Assembly: GCF_012641475.1 (NCBI RefSeq)
Contig: NZ_JABAIL010000002.1
Coordinates: forward strand, 569,449-633,448
Source: Flammeovirga agarivorans
GTDB lineage: Bacteria; Bacteroidota; Bacteroidia; Cytophagales; Flammeovirgaceae
DNA: 64,000 nucleotides
Reading direction: 5' to 3'
The position numbers and the translations under genes are program-made. Below the pieces are notes generated by a model. That model did not search any database. It worked only from the letters and a program-made list of their open reading frames with translations, and had not been told where the DNA came from. Below are positions 8,854-16,506 of this stretch, piece by piece. Each line of letters opens with the position of its first letter. Position 1 is the stretch's first letter.

Positions 8854-11814
8854 ATGAGAAACAGAGGTTTTATCCTGTTTATAGCGGTAGTAGTTACCCT
8901 ATTCAGTTTATTCGACCTATCTTTTTCTTTTGTATCTCGCTCTGTTCAAGATAAGGCAAACGAGTATGCAATGGATGCTGAAGGTCATGTAGATTATTTC
9001 AAAAAGCAAGCTTACATCGATTCTGTTTGGAAGCTTCCAGTTTACGACTTAGGTCTTAAGCAATACACTTACGAAGAAGTAAAGAACAAAGAATTAGCTC
9101 TTGGTCTTGACCTTCAAGGTGGTATGTCAGTAACATTAGAAGTATCTCCAGTAGAAGTAATTCTTGCAATGGCAGGTCCTAATGTTGACGCTAAATTTGA
9201 AGAAGCAATCAAAATTGCTAAAACAACAACTGCAGAAAACAGAGAATCATTCACAGCAAACTTCTTTGATGCTTTAGAAGAAGTTTCTCCAAATGTTCCT
9301 TTCGCTACATACTTCGCTTCATCTGCGAATAAAGATCGTATTTCATTCAACTCACCAAACCAAGCTGTTCAAGACTTAGTAGAGTCTGAAGTTGACGGTG
9401 CAGTAGAAAGAGCTTTCGAAATTATCCGTACTCGTATTGACAAGTTTGGTGTTACACAACCAAACATCCAACGTTTACAAGGTACTAACCGTATTTCTAT
9501 CGAATTACCAGGTGTTGACAACCCACAACGTGTACGTAACTTAGTACAAGGTGTTGCAAAATTAGAGTTCTTAGAAGTATGGACTATGCAAGAGGCTCAG
9601 CCTTACATCTTCCAATTAAACCAAGAGTGGGTTAAGAAAGAAGAAGCACGTAAGAAATTAGCGGGTGATGCTCCTACAGTTGAAAAAGCTCAAGAGAAAA
9701 AATCTAACGATTCATTATTCGAAGGTGATTCTACAGATGTTGCTTCTGCGGATTCTGCTCAAGTGGACGAGACTACAATTTCTCCAATCGTTAAAGGTTT
9801 CTCTCCTTACGGTTTAATGTTCGCTGATACTGATACAGCTGCAGTAAACAAAATGTTACGTGATACTGAAGTAATGTCAGTTGTTCCTTCAGACATGAAA
9901 TTCTTATGGGGTCACAAGCCAAGAACTGTTCAAGACGGTGTTGAGGTTTATGAATTATATATTGTAAAGAAAGATCGTGAAGCAAAAATCTCTGGTGATG
10001 TAATCACAGACGCTATCCAATCTTTCGATCAAAGAGCTCAACCTGCAGTTTCTATGTCAATGAACGTAGAAGGTGCTAAGAAGTGGAAGAAAATGACTGG
10101 CCAAAACTTAGGTCGTCAAATTGCAATCGCATTAGATAATGAAGTATATACTGCTCCTGTAGTAAACTCTGAAATTGACGGTGGTCGTTCTGAAATTACT
10201 GGTAACTTCGAAATTGCTGAGGCAAAAGACTTAGCTAACGTATTAAAAGCAGGTAAACTTCCTGCTCCTACTCGTATCATCGAGGAAGTAGTAGTTGGTC
10301 CTTCACTAGGTAAAGTTGCTCAAAGCCAAGGTATGACTTCAATCTTGATTGGTCTTGGTTTAGTAATCGCATTTATGGTAGTATACTATGCGAAAGGTGG
10401 TGCTATTGCTGACGTTGCATTGGCTGCTAACATCTTCTTTATCTTCGGTATCTTAGCTGAGCTTGGTGCAGCTTTAACTTTACCAGGTATTGCAGGTATC
10501 GTTCTTACAATTGGTATGTCGATTGACGCCAATGTACTAATCTTCGAACGTATTCGTGAAGAGCAAAGAAGCGGTAAGTCTCTATTAGAGGCAATCAATA
10601 ATGGTTACGACAGAGCATTCTGGACAATCTTTGATGCTAACTTAACGACATTATTAACAGGTGCATTCTTATATGTATTTGGTATGGGTCCTATCAAAGG
10701 TTTCGCAGTAACATTAATGATTGGTATCGTTTGTTCATTCTTCTCAGCTGTATTTATTTCTCGTTTGATTGTTTCATCAATCACAAAGAAGAAAGGCGAA
10801 AATGCTGGTTTGAACTTCGAAACTGCTTTATCTAAAAACCTTGCAGGTCAATTAAACTTTGACTTCATGGGTAAGCGTAAAATGGCTTATATCTTCTCTG
10901 CAATTGTTATTGTTGCAGGTCTAGGTGCACTAACAGTAAACGGTCTTAACTTAGGTGTAGACTTCACTGGTGGTCGTACATATATCGTAAACTTCGATCA
11001 AGAAGTAGTTCCTTCTAAATTACAAGGAGCATTAGTAAAAGAAGTAGAAGGTAAATCTGTAGAAGTTAAAACTTACGGTAACGTAAATACTTTAAAGGTT
11101 ACTACTGCTTACTTAATTTCTGATGAAACAACTGAAGCAGACGCTAAAGTACAAGCTGCAATTGTAAAAGGTATCGAAGGTTTCACTAACCTTAAATACT
11201 CTAAGCAGCAAAATGCTACTGCATCTACATTCACAATTCCTTCAACTTCTAAGGTAGGTGCTGCTATTGCAGACGATATCACAGATGGTGCAGAAGAAGC
11301 AGTATTATTCTCATTAACTGGTATCTTCTTATACATCTGGTTACGTTTCCGTAAGTGGAACTTCGGTGCAGGTGCAATCATCGCCTTATTCCACGATACA
11401 TTAGTTGTATTTGGTGCGTTCGGTATTGCTAACTTATTAGGTGCTGGTTTCGAATTAGACCAAGTATTTATTGCTGCCATCCTTACTGTAATTGGTTATT
11501 CAATTAACGATACCGTGGTAGTATTTGACCGTGTTCGTGAAGAAACTGATGGTGCTGCAGAAGGTTCTAGCATGGTTAGCGTGATGAACAAAGCGATTAA
11601 TGGTACATTAAACCGTACGATCATTACTTCATTAACTACTTTATTAGTAATCGCTGTATTATTAATCTTCGGTGGTGAAGCATTAAGAGGATTCTCATTC
11701 TCATTATTGATCGGTATCATGGTAGGTACTTATTCTTCGATCTTCATTGCTGCTCCAGTAGTATTTGATACTTCTAAAAGCAAAATCGAAAAGAAAGAAA
11801 CAGCTACTGCATAG
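8854..11814 (+). CDS. secDF: Protein translocase subunit SecDF (natural fusion)
   Basis: A 986-residue fusion of SecD and SecF, the proton-driven accessory complex that pulls preproteins through SecYEG. The SecD half begins with a membrane anchor and LGLDLQGGMSVTLEV near residue 83, then the periplasmic P1 domain, and a six-helix RND-like bundle with GMSIDANVLIFERIREE. The SecF half restarts near residue 680 with LGVDFTGGRTYIVNF and its own bundle with GYSINDTVVVFDRVREE, including the conserved Asp and Arg of both repeats. Fused SecDF is normal in Bacteroidota. Codon use is biased to CGT arginine and AAC/TTC codons, unlike most neighbours, as expected of a highly expressed gene. A strong terminator follows. 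Confidence 0.97.
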   Translation: MRNRGFILFIAVVVTLFSLFDLSFSFVSRSVQDKANEYAMDAEGHVDYFKKQAYIDSVWKLPVYDLGLKQYTYEEVKNKELALGLDLQGGMSVTLEVSPVEVILAMAGPNVDAKFEEAIKIAKTTTAENRESFTANFFDALEEVSPNVPFATYFASSANKDRISFNSPNQAVQDLVESEVDGAVERAFEIIRTRIDKFGVTQPNIQRLQGTNRISIELPGVDNPQRVRNLVQGVAKLEFLEVWTMQEAQPYIFQLNQEWVKKEEARKKLAGDAPTVEKAQEKKSNDSLFEGDSTDVASADSAQVDETTISPIVKGFSPYGLMFADTDTAAVNKMLRDTEVMSVVPSDMKFLWGHKPRTVQDGVEVYELYIVKKDREAKISGDVITDAIQSFDQRAQPAVSMSMNVEGAKKWKKMTGQNLGRQIAIALDNEVYTAPVVNSEIDGGRSEITGNFEIAEAKDLANVLKAGKLPAPTRIIEEVVVGPSLGKVAQSQGMTSILIGLGLVIAFMVVYYAKGGAIADVALAANIFFIFGILAELGAALTLPGIAGIVLTIGMSIDANVLIFERIREEQRSGKSLLEAINNGYDRAFWTIFDANLTTLLTGAFLYVFGMGPIKGFAVTLMIGIVCSFFSAVFISRLIVSSITKKKGENAGLNFETALSKNLAGQLNFDFMGKRKMAYIFSAIVIVAGLGALTVNGLNLGVDFTGGRTYIVNFDQEVVPSKLQGALVKEVEGKSVEVKTYGNVNTLKVTTAYLISDETTEADAKVQAAIVKGIEGFTNLKYSKQQNATASTFTIPSTSKVGAAIADDITDGAEEAVLFSLTGIFLYIWLRFRKWNFGAGAIIALFHDTLVVFGAFGIANLLGAGFELDQVFIAAILTVIGYSINDTVVVFDRVREETDGAAEGSSMVSVMNKAINGTLNRTIITSLTTLLVIAVLLIFGGEALRGFSFSLLIGIMVGTYSSIFIAAPVVFDTSKSKIEKKETATA

Positions 11815-11840
11815 TTTAGACTAGTTTAGCTGAAAATATA

Positions 11841-11879
11841 AAAGGCCATTCTGCTTAGCGGAATGGCCTTTCTTTTTTT
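11841..11879 (+). terminator. Rho-independent terminator of secDF
   Basis: A perfect 11-bp stem (AAAGGCCATTC at 11841-11851 with GAATGGCCTTT at 11861-11871), a 9-nt loop, and a run of T residues to 11879. Confidence 0.9.
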
Positions 11880-11942
11880 ATTAATTACTACTTAATCTAA
11901 AACAAAACCAACAAAGAAACTAATTAGTAACATAATTACTAA

Positions 11943-12001
11943 TTTACTAATCTTTGGATTTTTTATACCAAAAAGTTGAGATAAAAACCTAGACTTTTGT
12001 G
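11943..12001 (+). promoter_or_regulatory. Shared 59-bp regulon promoter, copy E (outer-membrane protein)
   Basis: Distal box TTTACTAAT at 11943-11951, proximal TATACCAAA (TACCA 11966-11970) exactly 21 bp downstream, and ACTTTTGTG at 11993-12001, starting 23 bp after the proximal box. This spacing is identical in seven other promoters of the window. It ends 48 bp before the ATG at 12050. The -7 element has G instead of T at its first position (GACTTTTG against TAnnTTTG), which suggests it needs an activator. Confidence 0.8.
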
Positions 12002-12049
12002 TCATCAATCATCAAAACAATACACACAAATAATTATCTCAATAAAAAA

Positions 12050-13096
12050 ATGAAAAATCTATTCATCACAATTATTGTCTTTTTAGGCATTTTCAATCAA
12101 TCATTTGCACAAAATAATTATCCGGCTAGAACAGAAGCAGATATCGATTCATTAGACTATTTATTTCCTGCTATGGGATCGAAAATTAAGAAGATGGGAC
12201 ACTCTGTACCGATGCCTACAGGTTTAATGTTTAATTATGTATACCAACAATCAAATATTAGATTAGAAGACTTTAAAATGGGTACAGACCCTAATAATTT
12301 ACACAATATGGATTTCGTTGGGTTCTCCCCTGCCCATTCAGAAACTATGGCCTATAATGTAAGGCTTGATTTATGGTTATTACCTTTTTTAAATGTCTAT
12401 GGTAATTATGCTTATTCTACTTCAGAAGGATCTGTACAAATTACTGACCCGTTAAATTTCCCCGTAAATACAACACCTGAAACACAATCTTATGGCTTTG
12501 GTTTTACTACTGCTTATGGCTGGAATGATTGGTTTATGGCTGCGAACTTTAACTTTACATGGTCTGATAACCAAGCGTTAGAAACCATGACTAAGTCTCA
12601 GATTATTTCAGTTCGTTTTGGCCGCAACTTTAAAGTAGGGAAAAATGGACATATCGCTCCATCTGTGGGTGTACAATATCAACATATGTCTCCTTATTCA
12701 TTGGGATCCATCAAAACTTCAAAAATTAAAGATTTCCTTAACAATGATGTTGTACAAGGTGCCAAACAAAATCTTAGAAATAAATACGACGAATGGTATG
12801 ATGGTTTAAGTCGTCCAGAGAAGAAAATCGTATCTGAAGCTATTGATGCAGTTCAGAATAAAGTCGGAGAACACCAGATGCCGGAAAAGCTTTATTATTC
12901 ATTCAATAAATACAAGATGAGCAATTTTGCCGCTATCGTTGGTGTATCATATTTCTATAAAAACAGACATATGTTTAGAGCAGAAACGGCTGTGGGTTAT
13001 GGTTACGTTAATGCAGTATTTTCTTATAACTACAGATTTGGCTTGTACAAAAGAAGAGAAAAAAGATTAAGTAATCATTTAAAAAATATATTCTAA
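12050..13096 (+). CDS. Outer-membrane beta-barrel protein of unknown function
   Basis: The ATG at 12050 gives a 348-residue protein with a clean signal peptide (MKNLFITIIVFLGIFNQSFA, cleaved near AQ). The rest has alternating hydrophobic strands with many aromatic residues (FGFTTAYGWNDWFMAANFNF) and ends with an aromatic-rich strand region, typical of outer-membrane barrels; I do not recognise the family. About 40 residues near 235-275 are charged and helical (YDEWYDGLSRPEKKIV). The upstream frame from 11999 is rejected because it would begin inside the -7 element. The gene carries the shared regulon promoter and precedes the efflux operon, so it may serve the same stress response. Confidence 0.75.
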   Translation: MKNLFITIIVFLGIFNQSFAQNNYPARTEADIDSLDYLFPAMGSKIKKMGHSVPMPTGLMFNYVYQQSNIRLEDFKMGTDPNNLHNMDFVGFSPAHSETMAYNVRLDLWLLPFLNVYGNYAYSTSEGSVQITDPLNFPVNTTPETQSYGFGFTTAYGWNDWFMAANFNFTWSDNQALETMTKSQIISVRFGRNFKVGKNGHIAPSVGVQYQHMSPYSLGSIKTSKIKDFLNNDVVQGAKQNLRNKYDEWYDGLSRPEKKIVSEAIDAVQNKVGEHQMPEKLYYSFNKYKMSNFAAIVGVSYFYKNRHMFRAETAVGYGYVNAVFSYNYRFGLYKRREKRLSNHLKNIF

Positions 13097-13101
13097 AATA
13101 G

Positions 13102-13212
13102 ATGAATGACTACGCTATTTATTTTACCTTAATCGGAATACTAAGTTATCGATCAAGTTCATTGATTAAGAAATTCAAAAAGTTACAACATATACAGTCC
13201 AAAAGAAGATAA
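13102..13212 (+). CDS. Possible 36-residue small protein
   Basis: An ATG 5 bp after the stop of the outer-membrane protein gene opens a 36-codon frame: a hydrophobic start (MNDYAIYFTLIGILSYRS) and a very basic tail (KKFKKLQHIQSKRR). It lies before the terminator, so it would be on the same transcript. Its size, position and charge pattern are suggestive of a small membrane-anchored peptide, but a chance frame in AT-rich DNA is just as possible. Confidence 0.25.
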   Translation: MNDYAIYFTLIGILSYRSSSLIKKFKKLQHIQSKRR

Positions 13213-13224
13213 ATGAAATATAGA

Positions 13225-13266
13225 ACAAGTAACAATTCATATCCAATTGCGATTGTTACTTGTTTT
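13225..13266 (+). terminator. Hairpin terminator after the outer-membrane protein gene
   Basis: A perfect 12-bp stem (ACAAGTAACAAT at 13225-13236 with its complement at 13252-13263) followed by T residues. The remainder of the 13097-13555 gap holds a possible short ORF and the regulon promoter of the efflux operon; nothing else is evident. Confidence 0.75.
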
Positions 13267-13460
13267 ATCACTGGATCATATTAATGTTAAAGCACAATTT
13301 GATAGAGATCAGTTATTTTAACTTAGGATCACTTACTACTCATTAAGTATACTATAGCTATACAATAATAAGAATCTGCTTTGATCAGGTATGTCTTATT
13401 TCGTTAGTGAAAATATCAAGTAGTTTAAATAATGGGTTTCCGGGACATAATATAGACGAA

Positions 13461-13519
13461 TTTACCAATCATAAATCTTTTTCTACCAAAGAAAAAAACA
13501 TGAAAACCGGACCTTTGTA
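13461..13519 (+). promoter_or_regulatory. Shared 59-bp regulon promoter, copy G (efflux operon)
   Basis: Distal TTTACCAAT at 13461-13469, proximal TCTACCAAA (TACCA 13484-13488) 21 bp downstream, and ACCTTTGTA at 13511-13519 starting 23 bp after it. The ATG of the first efflux gene is 36 bp further on. The -7-like box is GACCTTTG. Confidence 0.82.
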
Positions 13520-13555
13520 ACAGAGATTAAAACTTCAAATTATCACAATATTATT

Positions 13556-13762
13556 ATGCTGCCATATGAAATTCCGTTTGGAGACTTATATGTTCCTAGA
13601 CTATTAGTCTCTTTTATTCTAGGGTTAGTTTGTACACAGATACTCACCTACTTTATGAATAAATATAGAATCAGTAAATACTTCTATTATGCACCTCTAG
13701 TCTATATGTGTTTGGTCGTAACATTTACTGTATTACTAGATAGTTTATTAGGACTCTCTTAA
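13556..13762 (+). CDS. DUF1656 small membrane protein (AaeX-like)
   Basis: A 68-residue protein with two hydrophobic helices. PYEIPFGDLYVPRLL at the start matches the DUF1656 opening, in which a short polar segment with a conserved F-G/D pair leads into the first helix. DUF1656 proteins accompany AaeA/AaeB-type efflux pumps; their role is not settled. It is the first gene of an operon with HlyD and TolC-like genes (37 bp and 12 bp gaps) and lies just behind a regulon promoter. Confidence 0.85.
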   Translation: MLPYEIPFGDLYVPRLLVSFILGLVCTQILTYFMNKYRISKYFYYAPLVYMCLVVTFTVLLDSLLGLS

Positions 13763-13799
13763 ATATTAATACTATTTCATCAATCAACGAATATCGAAA

Positions 13800-14936
13800 A
13801 TGAAAAAGCATCAAATTCTTCTTACTGCTGCCGTTGTAGCTATAGCAATTGCAGCAGTAGCCACAAAATATTATGATTATATCGTACATCCATGGACTAG
13901 AAACGGTCAGGTGATGGCGAATATCATTCAAATAACGCCAAGGGTTTCAGGACCTATTGTAACGTTACATGTAAAAGACAATCAGTTTGTAAAAGCTGGA
14001 GATCTATTATTTGAGATAGATCCTAGAACTTTTCAAGCTGCATTAGATGAAGCTTCTGCACAATTGCAAAGTACTGGAGATAATGTCCACTCTTTAGAAG
14101 AACAAATAAGAGTCGCTAAAGCAGATGTTGATGTTGCCAAAGCAAGTGTAGATGTAGCAAAAAGTAATATTCTAGAAGTTGAAGCACAGATTCCATCCAT
14201 GAAAGCTGAGTTTGATCGTCAGACGAAAGGTATAAAAAATGGTTCTACTTCTAAACATGACTTCGATGCTGCAAAAAGTAATTACGATGTGATTCTTGAG
14301 CAGTATAAAGCTGTCAAGGTATCATTAGAACAGTCAAAAGCCAATTTGGCTAAATCGAAAGCTGCCTTATCTGAATCTATCGCAAACTTAGGCAAGCATG
14401 GGAGTAAAAACGCTCAATTTCAAGCTGGGTTAGCCAATTTACATCAAGCTGAGTTAAACTTAGAATTCACGAAAGTGGTTGCCCCTGTGGATGGATATGT
14501 TACCAACTTAAACTTACGCCTCGGAAGTAACACTGTAGCAAATCAACCGGCTTTAGCTTTGGTAGATGTCAACTCTTATTGGGTATATGGTTTCTTTAAG
14601 GAAACAGACATAAAAGATATAGATGATAACGATAGAGCTGTCGTTACTCTGATGTCGAATGGTGAATCTCCTATTGAAGGCTATGTTGAAAGTATAGGTT
14701 GGGGTATTTCTCAATCAGATGGTAGTACAGGTAATGATCTTTTACCTAGTATCAGCCCTACTTTCGATTGGATTCGACTTGCGCAAAGAATTCCTGTTCG
14801 TGTTAAATTAGTCAATGTTCCAAAGCATGTAAAATTAAGAGTAGGATCAACAGCATCAGTATTAGTTAATACAGAACAAAAGTATCAAGCTGGAAACACA
14901 TCAGACTTAGTAGCTTCTCCTTCACCCTTAAGATAA
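13800..14936 (+). CDS. HlyD/EmrA-type membrane fusion protein of an aromatic-acid-type efflux pump
   Basis: A 378-residue periplasmic adaptor. One N-terminal helix (residues ~5-25) anchors it in the inner membrane. HPWTRNGQVMANIIQITPRVSGPI marks the first lipoyl half (written here in the order seen, residues ~30-55). A long coiled coil follows (about 85-200, rich in A, K, E and S), then the second lipoyl half FTKVVAPVDGYVTNLNLRLG and a beta-barrel region. Such adaptors join an inner-membrane pump (here the FUSC protein encoded downstream) to the TolC-like channel encoded next. Substrates are probably aromatic or hydrophobic weak acids, by analogy with AaeAB only. Confidence 0.9.
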   Translation: MKKHQILLTAAVVAIAIAAVATKYYDYIVHPWTRNGQVMANIIQITPRVSGPIVTLHVKDNQFVKAGDLLFEIDPRTFQAALDEASAQLQSTGDNVHSLEEQIRVAKADVDVAKASVDVAKSNILEVEAQIPSMKAEFDRQTKGIKNGSTSKHDFDAAKSNYDVILEQYKAVKVSLEQSKANLAKSKAALSESIANLGKHGSKNAQFQAGLANLHQAELNLEFTKVVAPVDGYVTNLNLRLGSNTVANQPALALVDVNSYWVYGFFKETDIKDIDDNDRAVVTLMSNGESPIEGYVESIGWGISQSDGSTGNDLLPSISPTFDWIRLAQRIPVRVKLVNVPKHVKLRVGSTASVLVNTEQKYQAGNTSDLVASPSPLR

Positions 14937-14948
14937 TCGTCTACTATC

Positions 14949-16328
14949 ATGAAAAATTTAATATACTTTTGGGTAATAGCCTTATTATTACCCCTGACCA
15001 ATTATGCCCAATCCGCCCATACGTTGGACTCAATTCCTGAAAATTGGGGTAGGGATACAACATCTATTGAAGAAGTTCAACAGGTAGCAAATTGGTGGAA
15101 AATCTTTAATGATCCGGTATTAAATGCATTGGTTGAAAAAACTGTTCAGAATAACTTAAATATTAAAATAGCCATTCAGAAAATTGAACAAGGCAGGTTG
15201 TTATATAAACAATCTCAGTCAGGCTATTACCCTTCTTTTGCTTTTAATATTTCAGCTAATACACAAAATACTCAACTTCAGGAAAACGATAAGTCTTATG
15301 CCGAATTATATAACGCAGGCATAAGCATGAACTGGGAAATTGATGTATTCGGTAGAGTAAGAAAAGGGGTAAAAGTTGCCAAATACTCTTATGAACAAGC
15401 ACAAGAAGATAAAAATGCCGTTATGGTAAGTTTACTAAGTGAAGTGTCATCGGCTTATATCAGGTTAAGGATGTATCAAAACCAGATTATTGTTGCTGAA
15501 TCTAATATTACATCACAGCAGCAAGCATTGGATTTGGCAAGAGATCGATATCAAAATGGTATGACATCAGCCTTAGATGTCTATCAATCTGAATCGATTA
15601 TCTATAACACTAAAGCCTCTATCAATACATTAAGGGCACAAGTAATTAATGAAGTCAACCTGATTCAAGTTTATATTGGTGAATACCCTCAGAACTTAAA
15701 AATGGCTCTTTTACAGTCTGCTGAGTTACCAAATATTCCTGAAAGATTACAAACGTTATTACCTGTTGATGTTGTTAGGCAAAGACCCGATATACGATCT
15801 GCAGAAAAAGCCATGATGGGAATGGTAGCTCAAGAAGAACTTGCAAAAGCTGAAATGTTACCAAGCTTAGCTATTACAGGTAATATTGGTTTTAGTTCCG
15901 TTTCTGCTGATACTTGGTTTAACAATGAATCCATGTCATATTATGTGGGGCCTACCTTAAGTTGGGATATTTTCCAAGGTATGTACAAACAACGATCAAA
16001 GCAGATAGCGAAGGTACAATTTCAAGAAGCTCAGTTGAATTATCAGAATACTATACTTACAGCAATGAAAGAAGTTGAAAATAGTTTAACAAACATCAAA
16101 GAATATAAAGAGGCTTTTGGTTGGGTAGAAAAAACGGTAGATGCTTCTAACAATGCCTTTACTATTTCGATGGATCAATATCGACAAGGTATGATTGATT
16201 ATCAGCCAGTATTAAACTCTCAGCAATCCTTATTGAGTGCACAAAATGAAATGGTACAAACAAAAGGAAATTTACTTGGTCAGATTATATCACTTTACCA
16301 ATCACTAGGTGGTAATTGGGTAGAATAG
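14949..16328 (+). CDS. TolC/OprM-family outer-membrane efflux channel
   Basis: A 459-residue outer-membrane factor with a signal peptide ending at NYAQS. It has the two-fold repeat of the family: WWKIFNDPVLNALVEKTV near residue 50, then long helical segments; VVRQRPDIRSAEKAM near residue 275 is the classical NodT/OprM motif; the second half repeats the helical hairpin with GPTLSWDIFQG. There is no lipobox cysteine. It ends the DUF1656-HlyD-TolC operon, with a terminator 27 bp downstream separating it from the FUSC pump gene. Confidence 0.92.
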   Translation: MKNLIYFWVIALLLPLTNYAQSAHTLDSIPENWGRDTTSIEEVQQVANWWKIFNDPVLNALVEKTVQNNLNIKIAIQKIEQGRLLYKQSQSGYYPSFAFNISANTQNTQLQENDKSYAELYNAGISMNWEIDVFGRVRKGVKVAKYSYEQAQEDKNAVMVSLLSEVSSAYIRLRMYQNQIIVAESNITSQQQALDLARDRYQNGMTSALDVYQSESIIYNTKASINTLRAQVINEVNLIQVYIGEYPQNLKMALLQSAELPNIPERLQTLLPVDVVRQRPDIRSAEKAMMGMVAQEELAKAEMLPSLAITGNIGFSSVSADTWFNNESMSYYVGPTLSWDIFQGMYKQRSKQIAKVQFQEAQLNYQNTILTAMKEVENSLTNIKEYKEAFGWVEKTVDASNNAFTISMDQYRQGMIDYQPVLNSQQSLLSAQNEMVQTKGNLLGQIISLYQSLGGNWVE

Positions 16329-16355
16329 ACCTGTTTATCAGTTTTTATTTGAGTT

Positions 16356-16383
16356 AAAGTCGATCTTAACAGGTCGGCTTTTT
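16356..16383 (+). terminator. Terminator between the TolC-like gene and the FUSC gene
   Basis: A 10-bp stem with two G-T wobbles (16356-16365 with 16372-16381), a 6-nt loop and a short T-run. It would separate the DUF1656-HlyD-TolC operon from the FUSC gene, which has its own copy of the regulon promoter. Confidence 0.6.
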
Positions 16384-16414
16384 GAGTAGCAAAAATTTCA
16401 TCATAGAATATTTA

Positions 16415-16473
16415 TTTACCAATATTTGAAACGAATCTACCATCCAATAACTTGATTATCAGATATCTTTACA
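16415..16473 (+). promoter_or_regulatory. Shared 59-bp regulon promoter, copy H (FUSC pump gene)
   Basis: Distal TTTACCAAT at 16415-16423, proximal TCTACCATC (TACCA 16438-16442) 21 bp downstream, and ATCTTTACA at 16465-16473 starting 23 bp later. Here the -7 box is TATCTTTA, closer to the TAnn part of the consensus but with A as the last base. The ATG follows 33 bp on. Confidence 0.75.
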
Positions 16474-16506
16474 GAAGATCAATTATTCATCTATTAACCT
16501 ATCAAC

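Noticed and set aside
11999-12049. Upstream extension of the outer-membrane protein frame
   Set aside because: It would start within the -7 element of copy E and would bury the signal peptide.
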